Positions 1 to 9,043 of a stretch of DNA of 64,000 nt are shown here, in pieces (within the stretch, counting starts at the first letter, position 1; each line of letters opens with the position of its first letter). The position numbers and the translations under genes were made by a program. The notes under the pieces are model-generated. The model saw only the letters and a program-made list of their open reading frames with translations. It was not told where the DNA came from and ran no database searches. Source of the DNA: Candidatus Korarchaeum sp. (GTDB taxonomy: Archaea > Korarchaeota > Korarchaeia > Korarchaeales > Korarchaeaceae); NCBI GenBank assembly GCA_020833055.1, contig JAJHQZ010000004.1:61541-125540 (forward strand). Reading direction: 5' to 3'.

Positions 1-110
1 CGCCCATACAAATAGATCCCGAGAGGGTAGAGGCTAGACTGAGCAATGGGATCCTCTACATATGGGCCCCGCCCAAGGAAGTCGCTTTCAGGAGGGTGAG
101 GGTGGAGTGA
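1..110 (+). CDS. C-terminal end of a small heat shock protein (Hsp20-like), partial
   Basis: The reading frame is open from the window edge to a TGA at 108-110. The 35 readable residues include VDPERVEARLSNGILYIWAP-like text (IDPERVEARLSNGILYI), which matches the end of an alpha-crystallin domain: a D-x-x-x-V-x-A-x-L-x-N-G-x-L-x-I strand followed by a short charged tail. Such proteins are cytoplasmic holdases that bind unfolding proteins under heat stress. The stop overlaps the GTG start of the ligase gene (GTGA), so the two are probably co-transcribed and translationally coupled. Only the last third is visible, so the family call rests on a short stretch. Confidence 0.55.
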   Translation, partial: PIQIDPERVEARLSNGILYIWAPPKEVAFRRVRVE

Positions 111-1891
111 ATTTCATAGATGTAGCGAAAATATACGAGAAGATAGAGGCTACTACAGGAAGATTGGAGATGATAGACTATCTGAAGAACCTCTTCCTCA
201 GCACTCCTCCTGAGATATTGGATAAGATAGTCTATCTCACCTTAGGGAATATAGCGGCTTCCTTCGAGGGCGTCGAGCTCGGGGTCGGGGAGAAGCTATT
301 CCTCAGGGCCCTCTCCTTAGCCACCGGAATCCCTCAGGAGAGACTGGAGGAGGAATACCCTAAGCTAGGGGACATAGGGAAGTTAGCTGAGTGGGCCGTC
401 AGTAAGAAAGCGACTCAATCGTTCTTCACTGAGGATCTCACTGTCGAGAGAGTCTTCGATACTCTGAGCAGGGTAGCGAGAGCTACTGGGGAGGGAGCCC
501 AGGACTTGAAGGTGAGGCTGATAGCCGGTATTTTGAGCGATGCTAAGCCTCTGGAAGCTAGATACATAGCTAGGATAGTCACTGAGAAGCTTAGGCTTGG
601 AGTGAGGGATATGACTGTCTTAGATGCTCTATCAGAGGCTTTCCTCAAGGGGAGGGCTTACAGGGATAAGCTAGAGAGGAAGTATAATATATACCCCGAT
701 ATAGGGAAGATAGCTAAGGTCGTTGCGGAGAAAGGGATTAAGGGCTTAGATGAGATAACTATAACTCTCGGAATCCCAGTCAGGCCAATGCTAGCTCAGA
801 GGCTGAGGTCGGCTGAGGAGGTAATGGAGAAGATAGGCCCCAGGATATTCGCGGAGTTCAAGTACGATGGGGAGAGGATGCAGATACACGTTTGGAAGGA
901 TGGGAAAGTGAAGATATTCTCCAGGAGGCTGGAGGACATAACTGAGCCTTATCCCGATGTGAGGGAATACGTTTCTAAGGCCGTTGAGGGACATGAAGTA
1001 GTTTTAGATTGCGAGACAGTCGCTATAAACCCTGATACTGGCGAGATACTCCCCTTCCAAGAGCTGATGCACAGGAGGAGGAAGTACGGTGTCGAGGAGG
1101 CGATGAAAACATACCCCACTGTGACTTACGTGTTCGATGTACTCTACTTAGACGGTAGGGAGCTCTTAGATGAGCAATTAGATTATAGGAGGAAGGTATT
1201 GAAGGAGATATTGAAGGAGAATGAGAAAGCTAAGTTAGTCCAATATGAGGAGATAGATGGTAATGTTGAGGAACTAGAGAGGTTCTTCGAGCACGCTGTT
1301 GAGATGGGGACTGAGGGCTTGGTAGTCAAGGACCCGAGATCTATATATCAAGCTGGAGTCAGGGGATGGTCTTGGATAAAGCTGAAGAGGAGTTACATAA
1401 GCAAGATGGTGGAGCCCGTCGATCTAGTAGTTGTGGGAGCTTTCTGGGGGAAGGGGAAGAGAGCTGGGACTTATGGAGCTCTCCTAATGGCAGCTTACTC
1501 CCCCGAGGAGGATGTCTTCAAGACTGTATGCAAGATGGGATCCGGTTTCACAGATGAGGAGCTCGCTAGACTACCTAAACTGCTAGAAGATTACAAGATA
1601 GATCACAAGCACCCGAGCGTCATATCTAACATAGAGGCCGATGTTTACTTCGTCCCCGTCAAGGTAGCTCAGGTCCTGGGGGATGAGATAACCCTGAGCC
1701 CCACTCACACGTGCGGATGGAGTAAAGTGAGGAAGAACGCTGGCCTCGCTATAAGGTTCCCCAGGTTCATGGGCTGGAGGGATGATAAGGGGCCTCAGGA
1801 CGCGACGACTGAGGAGGAGATAATAGAGATGTACAAGGAACAGCTGAAAGTAGTTGAAGTTGAGGAAGCTAAGTCCGAGGAGGAAGCTTAG
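107..1891 (+). CDS. lig: ATP-dependent DNA ligase
   Basis: Seals nicked DNA using ATP through a covalent enzyme-AMP intermediate; the replicative and repair ligase of archaea. The catalytic motif KYDGER is present with the adenylated lysine at about residue 252. An alpha-helical DNA-binding domain precedes it, and the nucleotidyltransferase core (IFSRRLEDIT, GLVVKD) and OB domain (WIKLKRSY) follow in the family order. About 594 residues is normal for archaeal ligases. I chose the GTG at 107 over an ATG at 62 because GGAGGGTGAG lies just upstream and because the GTG overlaps the stop of the Hsp20-like gene (GTGA). The 3' end overlaps the convergent radical SAM gene by about 20 bases. Confidence 0.95.
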   Translation: MNFIDVAKIYEKIEATTGRLEMIDYLKNLFLSTPPEILDKIVYLTLGNIAASFEGVELGVGEKLFLRALSLATGIPQERLEEEYPKLGDIGKLAEWAVSKKATQSFFTEDLTVERVFDTLSRVARATGEGAQDLKVRLIAGILSDAKPLEARYIARIVTEKLRLGVRDMTVLDALSEAFLKGRAYRDKLERKYNIYPDIGKIAKVVAEKGIKGLDEITITLGIPVRPMLAQRLRSAEEVMEKIGPRIFAEFKYDGERMQIHVWKDGKVKIFSRRLEDITEPYPDVREYVSKAVEGHEVVLDCETVAINPDTGEILPFQELMHRRRKYGVEEAMKTYPTVTYVFDVLYLDGRELLDEQLDYRRKVLKEILKENEKAKLVQYEEIDGNVEELERFFEHAVEMGTEGLVVKDPRSIYQAGVRGWSWIKLKRSYISKMVEPVDLVVVGAFWGKGKRAGTYGALLMAAYSPEEDVFKTVCKMGSGFTDEELARLPKLLEDYKIDHKHPSVISNIEADVYFVPVKVAQVLGDEITLSPTHTCGWSKVRKNAGLAIRFPRFMGWRDDKGPQDATTEEEIIEMYKEQLKVVEVEEAKSEEEA

Positions 1892-2861
1892 TCAAGGGAG
1901 CTCTAGGGCAGAGAGGGTCTATTGAGGGGAGCCTCCCCCAATAATTGAAAGCTCTAGCGTAACATCCTCCTCTACAAATTCTACAATCGGAGCACTCTAT
2001 TGGTAGCTCCTTCACCCTAAGGTAAAGCTCACTCTCATTCAGCTTCCTCCAGGCCCCCCTTATCCCATCCTTCGTGATGTCAGCTACCTCTATCCCCATG
2101 ACATCGCATACCAGAGCCTTACCCCCGGGCGATACATCAAGTTCCCTGAACTCCCTGCAGTCACTGTAATAGAGGTTCCTCAGCTTCAGGACCCCTAAGA
2201 ATGGGGAGCACCAGACACTGACCCTTATCCCTATTTCCTCAGCTACTCTATCAGCCTGAATGACGCTCTTCAGGAACTCCTCCCTTCCTATGAAGCTCTT
2301 AGTCTCCAATGCCCTACCGAATGCCATCGATGGTATTATGGAGATACTATCAGCTCCCAGATCATTAGCTAGTATTATCGCATCCCCTACTCTCTCATAA
2401 TTCACAGTCGATACCGTTATATTCACGTGAAACGGTATGTTCCTTCTCTTGAGCTCATCTATCCCCCTCAAGAACTTCTCCCATGTCCCCTGGCCCTTCA
2501 CCCTCTCGTAAATTTCGCGAGGACCATCTAGGCTCGTGACAACTCCTATGTCAAGTCTGGAGATTTTAGAAGCGATATCCTGGCTCAGGAGGGTGAGATT
2601 CGTGAATATCGAGGCATTAATCCCTAAGTCAACTGTCTCCTCTAATATCTCCGAGATATCCCTCCTCATGAGAGGCTCCCCTCCAGTGTAATCGATGTAC
2701 CTGACGCCAGTAGATGCAGCCTCCCTGAGTAGCTTCATTACCTCCTCCCTCCCCAAGGGCCTCTCCCTCAGATAGTGAGTGGAGTAACAGTAGGGGCAAT
2801 TCAGATTGCATGATGCTGTTATTATCCAGATTAGCCAGCTCGGGCCATCCCCTGTGCTCAT
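1869..2861 (-). CDS. Radical SAM protein with SPASM-type C-terminal cysteines
   Basis: Belongs to the radical SAM superfamily: CNLNCPYC at residues 18-25 supplies the three cysteines for the SAM-binding [4Fe-4S] cluster, followed by YTGGEPLMR. The last third has more cysteines (YYSDC, VCD, ECSDCRICRGGC and a final LCP), the pattern of a SPASM or twitch domain holding auxiliary clusters, as in peptide-modifying and cofactor-maturing enzymes. The ATG at 2861 has GGTGATC directly upstream and is preferred to a TTG four codons earlier. No precursor peptide or cofactor gene sits next to it, so the substrate cannot be named. It is divergent from the next small gene. Confidence 0.85.
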   Translation of the reverse strand: MSTGDGPSWLIWIITASCNLNCPYCYSTHYLRERPLGREEVMKLLREAASTGVRYIDYTGGEPLMRRDISEILEETVDLGINASIFTNLTLLSQDIASKISRLDIGVVTSLDGPREIYERVKGQGTWEKFLRGIDELKRRNIPFHVNITVSTVNYERVGDAIILANDLGADSISIIPSMAFGRALETKSFIGREEFLKSVIQADRVAEEIGIRVSVWCSPFLGVLKLRNLYYSDCREFRELDVSPGGKALVCDVMGIEVADITKDGIRGAWRKLNESELYLRVKELPIECSDCRICRGGCYARAFNYWGRLPSIDPLCPRAPLTKLPPRT

Positions 2862-2991
2862 TACGATCACCAAAATCGTTCCTCGATATTACGATAATCT
2901 ATTATAAAAAGTTGTGCTTTAGGAATGCCGTAATAAGCTTGGATTACTTATCGGAGCACTCGATTTTTAGGCTGCCCATCTCTAGCTCGTG

Positions 2992-3231
2992 ATGTCAGCT
3001 AGGTTGAGTGAGCTCATGGGTATCCTGAGGAAGTTCGGGGGGCTGGAGGGCTTAATAATATCGGATGCCGTTACATCGGATGGGGAGAGGATAAGTTGCA
3101 TAGAGGTCAAGATCAGGATTAAGGAGGGAGTTAGGCTCGAGGATCTCTTAGTTCTCCTCAAGATGAACGGTTTCAATGTTGAGAGTTTCTCTAGGAGAGG
3201 GCTCAAGGTTAAATTAGTCATCGTGAGTTAG
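2992..3231 (+). CDS. Small conserved-looking protein of unknown function
   Basis: I do not recognise the family. The 79-residue product is mixed alpha/beta and cytoplasmic by composition, with no signal, membrane segment or cysteine cluster. Codon use (AGG arginine, ATA isoleucine, GAG glutamate) matches real genes nearby, whereas the antisense reading does not. A TTTTTAG element centred near 2966 lies 26 bases ahead of ATG 2992, consistent with a leaderless transcript; GTG at 2989 is the alternative start. It is followed after 32 bases by the DNA methyltransferase gene on the same strand, so it may be its partner, but nothing in the sequence says what it does. Confidence 0.6.
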   Translation: MSARLSELMGILRKFGGLEGLIISDAVTSDGERISCIEVKIRIKEGVRLEDLLVLLKMNGFNVESFSRRGLKVKLVIVS

Positions 3232-3263
3232 CAGCCCCTCGGGGACGTGCTAAGGGCTGGGGG

Positions 3264-5210
3264 ATGAGGGTCAGAAATATAATGGAGAAACTTGGAATAG
3301 ATTTTAATGTCGAGGGCTTCCAAATGCTTGCAATTAGCCTGAAAACTATTCTAGAGTATGCTGATGACCTAGATACTCTCTCAGAATGGATCTCCTCGAT
3401 ATTACCCATCGATAAATTAGATCGGGATGAGATAAAGCTCCTCTTATCTGAGGCTGAGAGGATAAAAATATCAGTGAGAGAATGTCAGGAGAGAGTCCAG
3501 ATGATAATCCCGAGGGAGAGGAGGAAGAGTTTCGCAGTTTATTATACTATACGTCAAGTAGCTGAGCTAATGGCTAAGTTAGCCAAGGATTTCCATGATA
3601 GTGAGGAGTTAGTGATAGCTGATCCCTTTCTCGGTAGCGGAATCACGTTGACAGCGGCGATCGATGAGATAAGACCTGAGAGGATTCTGAAGGTATGGGG
3701 GATCGAGCCCCTACCTCTACCAGCCTTAATCGCTTACGCCTCCCTCTTACAATCGATGGAGGGTAGGAGAGAAGCTATAGATGTAATAGTAGGTGATTCT
3801 TTCAGGGAAGTCCCTTCTCTAGATTTACCGAAAGCCGATATCATCTTAACGAACCCTCCCTTCACTCGTTGGAATCACTTAGAGAGGGGCTACAGAGAAT
3901 CCCTAATCTCCCTGATGAGGGGGCTCGGTTATGGGAAGTACGTAAGAGGGGAGAGCGGCCTCCAAGTGCTCTCTATGTTCTTGTGCGATCGAGTTCTGAG
4001 GAGAGGGGGATTGCTCGTCTCAGTGCTTCCCGCATCTACTTTCTACACGATATACGGGAGGGGGTATAAGTCCTTCCTGAGGGATGAGTACCACTTGCAT
4101 GCTATATTGGAATCGAGGACTAGAGCATCTCTCTCAGAGGGCAGTGGCTTCAAGGAAGTCATTATAGTAGCATCCAAGGGATCTGATAAGGGACCGACAA
4201 CTCTCATAAGGTTCGATATGGGAGGTCTCGATATCTCGGATTACCAGAGAGTAGATCTGAACTCCCTCCCTAAGTTCCTAGAGCTCAATTGGTTAGCTCT
4301 CTTCGAGAGAGGATTGAGGGATATTTTAGTCAGGATATTCGAGTTAGGGTTGAGGAAGGGGACTCTCGGGTACTGGGGGGAAGTCCTAGGGAAGAATATA
4401 GTGAGGGGCATCGAGATTTATGGGCCAGATTTCTTCTTCATCCCTAATAAGTTCTGGAAGATCACTAACGAGAGGGAAGACCACATCGTTATAGAGAATA
4501 GTGGGATGGAGCTCGTTATCAGTAAGGAATTCCTAGTGAGGACCTTGAGGAGACCTAGCCTTTACAGTGATAAAATAGGAGTCGATGTGGATAGCTTCAT
4601 GCTCTCAGTACCTCCCATAGATATCAGCGAGCTCCCGGAGGATCTCCGTATCTACATAGAGTGGGGAGCCGGATCCGGAGCAGCTAAACCAGCTATTAAA
4701 GCATACGGGGGCAAGTGGTACAGTCACGTTTACAGACAGATGAGGGTGAAGGATCCCTTTGGGTGCGTTTTCATACCGGACAAAGTGGATCTGCTATTCA
4801 GGAGGAGAGGGGTGTTCGCGAATTACAGTGAGGAGGAAGTAGCTGCATCCAAAAACTTTTACATAGTTAGGGATAGGGATTTAGCGAAACCCCTCGTCGG
4901 CTGGCTCAACAGCACTTTCTTCATCTCAATACTCGTCTTACTGGGCAGGAGGATATCGGATACATGGACCAGGTTCTTGGAGAGTGATTACCTCGAGCTC
5001 CCAGTGATAAACCCCGGTGAAGGAGCTGATGAGATAGCGGAGAGCGTAAGTAAGATGATGGATATGGAGCTCCCCCCTCTATACGATCAAATTGGAGAGG
5101 ATTACAGGTATGAGCTCGATCTCTCCGTAGCTAAATTCATCGGTATAGAGGACCCGGAGGGGGAGGTTGAGAGGATATACAGTACTCTAATTGATAATAT
5201 CCGTAACTAG
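3264..5210 (+). CDS. N6-adenine DNA methyltransferase (type II-like, orphan)
   Basis: Transfers a methyl group from SAM to adenine N6 in a specific DNA site. Motif I is ADPFLGSGITL at about residue 119 (SAM binding) and the catalytic motif IV is NPPF at about residue 197. The remaining 400 residues fit a target-recognition domain of the Eco57I/TaqI-like class. At 648 residues it is in range for such modification enzymes, and also for type IIG enzymes, but no PD-(D/E)XK nuclease motif is evident. No restriction endonuclease or specificity subunit is adjacent. Likely an orphan methylase or a lone survivor of a restriction-modification pair. ATG at 3264 is used; ATG 3282 is possible. Confidence 0.85.
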   Translation: MRVRNIMEKLGIDFNVEGFQMLAISLKTILEYADDLDTLSEWISSILPIDKLDRDEIKLLLSEAERIKISVRECQERVQMIIPRERRKSFAVYYTIRQVAELMAKLAKDFHDSEELVIADPFLGSGITLTAAIDEIRPERILKVWGIEPLPLPALIAYASLLQSMEGRREAIDVIVGDSFREVPSLDLPKADIILTNPPFTRWNHLERGYRESLISLMRGLGYGKYVRGESGLQVLSMFLCDRVLRRGGLLVSVLPASTFYTIYGRGYKSFLRDEYHLHAILESRTRASLSEGSGFKEVIIVASKGSDKGPTTLIRFDMGGLDISDYQRVDLNSLPKFLELNWLALFERGLRDILVRIFELGLRKGTLGYWGEVLGKNIVRGIEIYGPDFFFIPNKFWKITNEREDHIVIENSGMELVISKEFLVRTLRRPSLYSDKIGVDVDSFMLSVPPIDISELPEDLRIYIEWGAGSGAAKPAIKAYGGKWYSHVYRQMRVKDPFGCVFIPDKVDLLFRRRGVFANYSEEEVAASKNFYIVRDRDLAKPLVGWLNSTFFISILVLLGRRISDTWTRFLESDYLELPVINPGEGADEIAESVSKMMDMELPPLYDQIGEDYRYELDLSVAKFIGIEDPEGEVERIYSTLIDNIRN

Positions 5211-5276
5211 GGCATTCAACTCGTTATTTAAGCCCCTTTAGATGTTTCAAGCCCCGAGCTTACCTCTAATTAGAAG

Positions 5277-5402
5277 ATGAGCGCGGGCTGTCCATCGACC
5301 AGTATCGAGGTCCCTCCCGTTGATTTAGAGAATCTGAGCCCCGATCTTGAGTTAGACTGGGAAGATATCGGGGATTCATCTCTCATCCGATCACATCCCT
5401 AG
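5277..5402 (+). CDS. Possible small acidic protein (41 residues)
   Basis: A short open frame in the 250-base gap between the methyltransferase and adenine deaminase genes. The predicted product is strongly acidic (VDLENLSPDLELDWEDIGD). A TTATTTAAG element near 5223-5231 could serve as a promoter about 50 bases upstream. There is no clear ribosome-binding site and I recognise no family. It could be a real small protein, a broken remnant or chance. Confidence 0.25.
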   Translation: MSAGCPSTSIEVPPVDLENLSPDLELDWEDIGDSSLIRSHP

Positions 5403-5459
5403 CAGCAGGGCCTTTATCGATCCTATTCGAGGGCCAAAGATTTTTACTTAGTGGGGTGA

Positions 5460-7259
5460 GTGAAACTGACTCCTATGAGGAGCAATATATGGGAGATCTC
5501 AGATACTCTCGTCAGAGTGGCTTTAGGTAAGGAGAAGGCTGATCTAGTGATAATAAACTCCACATTCGTCAATGTCAACTCAGGGGAGATCCTCGAGAAC
5601 TTCGGTGTGGCTATAAAGAGGGATAGAGTAGCTACTATAGGGCAGGTATCCCATACGATAGGCCCGGATACTAAAGTCATTGATGCTGAGGGGATGTACT
5701 TAGTCCCCGGATTCTTGGATGCTCACGTCCACGTTGAGAGCAGTATGTTGAGCTTGACTAACTTCGCTAAAGCCGTGCTCCCCAGGGGCACTACTACTGT
5801 CTTCATAGATCCCCATGAGATAGCTAACGTCCTGGGATTGGATGGAGTTAGGTTGATGATAGAGGAGTCCAAAGGGCTCCCCCTGAAAGTATTCGTGACA
5901 GCTCCTTCATGCGTACCAGCTAATCCTATGTTCGAGACATCAGGAGCTCACTTAGGGGTGAAGGAAGTAGAAGAGATGCTCAGATTGAAGGAGGTCGTAG
6001 CTTTAGGTGAGATGATGAACTATCCGGGCGTCCTAGCGACGGATCCCGAGGTGATGGGTAAGATAAATGCAGCTCATAAGATGGGTAAGGTCGTCGAGGG
6101 CCATGATGCTGGGCTACTCGGAATAGAGCTCGCAGCTTACTCAGCTTCAGGTATATCATCATCTCACGAGATGACTCGTAAGATAGATGCTATAGAGAGG
6201 CTCAGGCTAGGGATGTACGCGTATATGAGGGAGGGCTCTGCTTGGCTAGATGTCAAGGAGACTATAAAAGCTATAACTGAGGCTAAGCTCGATTCTAGGC
6301 ATGCTTGCCTCGTTACAGATGACAGAGAGGTCGATTCTATAATAAAACAAGGTCACATGGATCATGTAGTTAGGAGAGCTATAGAGGAAGGGTTGGATCC
6401 AATTAGGGCGATACAGATGGCTACAATAAACCCGGCTGAGCATTACGGATTGGCTAGGGAGATAGGGAGCGTAGCCCCGAGTAGGTATGCGGATATGCTC
6501 TTACTGAAGGACTTAACTAAGGTGTATGTCGATACTGTGATAGCCGATGGCAGGGTGATAGCTAAGGGAGGGAGATTATTAGTGGAGATAAGGGCACCTA
6601 GCTATGATGAGAAGTACCTGAGGACAGTGAGATTGCGGAGGAGAGTGGAGGCTAGCGATTTCTCGATAAAAGCCCCTATTAAGGATGGGAGGGTGAAGGT
6701 TAGAGTCATAGAGGCTTTAGAGGGTAATGTCCTCACTAAGTGCAGGATAGAGGAGCTCCGCGTGAGGGATTGGGAAGTGCTCCCCGATGCTGGGAGGAGC
6801 GTATATAAAGTAGCTGTTTTGGAGAGGCATAAAGCAACTGGAAACATGGGTTTAGGGTTCGTGAAGGGATTCGGCTTCAAGCTGGGGGCAGTGGCTTCGA
6901 CCGTAGCTCACGATAACCACAACTTGCTCGTCCTGGGGTTGAGGGATGAGGATATGGCTATAGCTGCGAATACGCTAGCTGAAGTGGGAGGGGGTATCGT
7001 TACTGTAGATGAGGGGAGGGTGATCTCATTAGTCAAGCTCCCCCTAGCTGGTTTGATGTCAACGGAGGAGCCCGAGAGTGTAGCTGAGGAGTTGGAGAGG
7101 GCATATGAGATCTGGAGGGAGAGAGGGTGCGAATGGGTATCTCCCTTCATGACAATGTCCCTCCTAGCGCTGGACGTGCTGCCAGAGCTGAGGATAACTG
7201 ATAGGGGATTGATAGATACCGTCAACTTCAGGTACGTAGACGTCATTTATCGGGAGTGA
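5460..7259 (+). CDS. ade: Adenine deaminase
   Basis: Amidohydrolase that converts adenine to hypoxanthine and ammonia for purine salvage. The metal-binding HVH (H89, H91) sits in FLDAHVHVESSML, followed by the family's GTTTVFIDPHEIANV, EGHDAG, SSHEMT and VTDDREVD segments. The C-terminal part (VAHDNHNLLVLG and GGGIV) is the second domain specific to adenine deaminases. 599 residues agrees with the family. GTG 5460 directly follows GGGGTGA; ATG 5475 is an alternative with better spacing to that site. It stands alone in its operon. The BMP-type nucleoside transporter at the far end of the window may feed the same salvage route. Confidence 0.93.
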   Translation: MKLTPMRSNIWEISDTLVRVALGKEKADLVIINSTFVNVNSGEILENFGVAIKRDRVATIGQVSHTIGPDTKVIDAEGMYLVPGFLDAHVHVESSMLSLTNFAKAVLPRGTTTVFIDPHEIANVLGLDGVRLMIEESKGLPLKVFVTAPSCVPANPMFETSGAHLGVKEVEEMLRLKEVVALGEMMNYPGVLATDPEVMGKINAAHKMGKVVEGHDAGLLGIELAAYSASGISSSHEMTRKIDAIERLRLGMYAYMREGSAWLDVKETIKAITEAKLDSRHACLVTDDREVDSIIKQGHMDHVVRRAIEEGLDPIRAIQMATINPAEHYGLAREIGSVAPSRYADMLLLKDLTKVYVDTVIADGRVIAKGGRLLVEIRAPSYDEKYLRTVRLRRRVEASDFSIKAPIKDGRVKVRVIEALEGNVLTKCRIEELRVRDWEVLPDAGRSVYKVAVLERHKATGNMGLGFVKGFGFKLGAVASTVAHDNHNLLVLGLRDEDMAIAANTLAEVGGGIVTVDEGRVISLVKLPLAGLMSTEEPESVAEELERAYEIWRERGCEWVSPFMTMSLLALDVLPELRITDRGLIDTVNFRYVDVIYRE

Positions 7260-7530
7260 GATCGTTCGCTTGAAGGCACGACAGCGAGCCGAGATACTGT
7301 CGAGTTAACTCTATCTTGAAAATGATTATTTAGGGCCTCTACTTCAGAGATGCTCTCGCTTCAACTGATCAGAAGATTGCATTACTGAAGTTAAAGTCCT
7401 GAGATTCGGAAAACTCCCTCAGATCTTTCAAGTAGTCCCTCCATTCGAGTTGAAAGATCACCCGCTCAAATCCGCAAGAATCCCATGGGGACGAAACGAT
7501 TATCTAGGATTCCCACAGTATCACTTAACC

Positions 7531-8616
7531 ATGTCGTACAGTGAGCAAGAGCTGGATAGATTGAGCAAGGCCCTGGAGAAGGATTTTAAGCTCCTCCACA
7601 CACTGAAGTTAATATATGATTATCATTCGAGAGTATTCAAGTGCCCTAAGTGCGGATCCTCTGAGTTAGAGAAGATCTCCTTACTCCAGTACAAATGCAA
7701 GCAGTGCGGTTATACCTCAATATATCCATCGTTCTCCCCATCCGATCTCTCACCTAACATACCGTTCTCCCACTTACTGGAGTTAGTGAATTTGGGTATC
7801 ATAGAGGCAGCCCATGGAGGGAGCAAGGGCATAAGCTATGTCCTCGTCAAACCCGAGCTCGTTAAGAGGGCCCTCGAGGATAGGGGATTCATTGAGGAGC
7901 TTCCTAAGATAGAATTGCCCGAGCTCGAGGGTGAATCTGAGTCAGAGGAGTTCGTCAACTTGATATCAGACTTCAGGAATATCGTTAACTTGATTCTAAA
8001 GTCAGTGAGGAGCGGAGGCTCCGCCCACTTCCTCCTCCTAGGGCCGAAGATCTCACTCAAGAGCTTAATTATAGAGGAACTCACCAGGATACCTGGTTCC
8101 TACTTCTACGTCCCGAGCGCCGATCCATCCTTAGATGAAGTGATCTGGAGCGTTAAGCCCAACCCCCTGATAATATCTAACTTAGATAAGATGAGATCCT
8201 CAGTCGATCTATCGACACTAGTGAACTTCATCTCCTCGAACAGAGTATTCGTCAGGAAAGTGGGTGATGTAGTACAGCACAGATCGACTGTGACAGCATC
8301 TTCCTCGAGCGAGAGGGGGATACCTAGGGACCTCGTCTCATACTTCATCACTCTCCACCTCCCGCCCATAGAGGATGAGGTATTGAGGAGGAGGATCGTA
8401 GCGAAGCTGATCATGGAGAGGAGTGGTAAGAGTGAGAGGTTAGCTAATTACATAGCTGGGAAGTCATCCCTCTTCTCTGATTTCGGTTTCAGGGAGTTCC
8501 TCGAGTTAGCTAAGCTCTGCGATAATGAGGATTGTGTAGATAGCGTCGTATCCCTTCTGGTGAAGTATAGTAAACCACCGGAGAGGAGGAGGAGAACAAA
8601 GGGTCAAAAATCCTGA
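7531..8616 (+). CDS. Zinc-ribbon protein with degenerate AAA-like ATPase domain
   Basis: The N-terminal 120 residues hold an alpha-helical segment and a four-cysteine zinc ribbon (CPKCGS then CKQCGY). The C-terminal half resembles an AAA+ core: LLLGPKISLKSLI at the Walker A position, PLIISNLDKM at Walker B, a TVTASSS stretch like sensor 1 and an arginine-rich helix. The Walker A lacks the glycine before lysine (GPKISLKS rather than GxxxxGKS), so ATP hydrolysis may be lost. ATG 7531 is preferred over an upstream TTG because the frame before it is unlike its neighbours. The zinc ribbon suggests a nucleic-acid or protein-loading role. I cannot name a family, and no neighbour fixes its job. Confidence 0.6.
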   Translation: MSYSEQELDRLSKALEKDFKLLHTLKLIYDYHSRVFKCPKCGSSELEKISLLQYKCKQCGYTSIYPSFSPSDLSPNIPFSHLLELVNLGIIEAAHGGSKGISYVLVKPELVKRALEDRGFIEELPKIELPELEGESESEEFVNLISDFRNIVNLILKSVRSGGSAHFLLLGPKISLKSLIIEELTRIPGSYFYVPSADPSLDEVIWSVKPNPLIISNLDKMRSSVDLSTLVNFISSNRVFVRKVGDVVQHRSTVTASSSSERGIPRDLVSYFITLHLPPIEDEVLRRRIVAKLIMERSGKSERLANYIAGKSSLFSDFGFREFLELAKLCDNEDCVDSVVSLLVKYSKPPERRRRTKGQKS

Positions 8617-8619
8617 GGC

Positions 8620-8955
8620 TCATTTTAGGGCTGATAGGTAAGCCTCTAGCAACTCCCTGACTCTCTTACCCACTATGAATACGGGCTTTATGCCCCAGGA
8701 TGTCAGGCTGTATATGACGTCCTCGGGGAATGAGATAGCTATTACGACGCTCACACCCATGTGTTTGAGCCAGGAAGCCAAGCTAGGGCCCCTGTAAGGT
8801 AGGAGTGTCGATGCGGGATTCCTTATCACTTCAACCCCCTTCACTTCCCCTCCCTCTACAGTAACTATAGTGAAGAAAGGCGCGTATATCGGCTGGCCGA
8901 AGGTGAGGGCATCCAGCCCCTCGGGGCCTTTAGCTGGTATCGCTATCTTCTCCAA
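8620..8955 (-). CDS. NifX/NifB-like dinitrogenase cofactor-family protein
   Basis: About 111 residues with the NifX-like fold signature: an IAIPAKGPEGLDALTFGQPI start, a middle GVEVIRNPA strand, and a PVFIVGKRVRELLEAY C-terminus. In nitrogenase systems these domains carry FeMo-cofactor precursors, but stand-alone archaeal copies have no settled role and may handle iron-sulfur or metal clusters. No nif gene is nearby. Start chosen at TTG 8955, six bases after a strong GGAGGTG; a GTG three codons earlier overlaps that site. It converges on the preceding gene with a 3-base gap. Confidence 0.75.
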   Translation of the reverse strand: MEKIAIPAKGPEGLDALTFGQPIYAPFFTIVTVEGGEVKGVEVIRNPASTLLPYRGPSLASWLKHMGVSVVIAISFPEDVIYSLTSWGIKPVFIVGKRVRELLEAYLSALK

Positions 8956-9043
8956 CTGACGCACCTCCTACGAAGTACGCAAGCCCCTATAAAAAGAATG
9001 TATTAAATTTTAAAGGTATCGGAGCAGGGCTCCTGTTGAAAAA

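Noticed and set aside
7260-7530. Short minus-strand peptide (VIFQLEWRDYLKDLREFSES) upstream of the zinc-ribbon gene
   Set aside because: Coding-like text, but only about 30-45 codons, no ribosome-binding site and overlap with the promoter region of the next gene.
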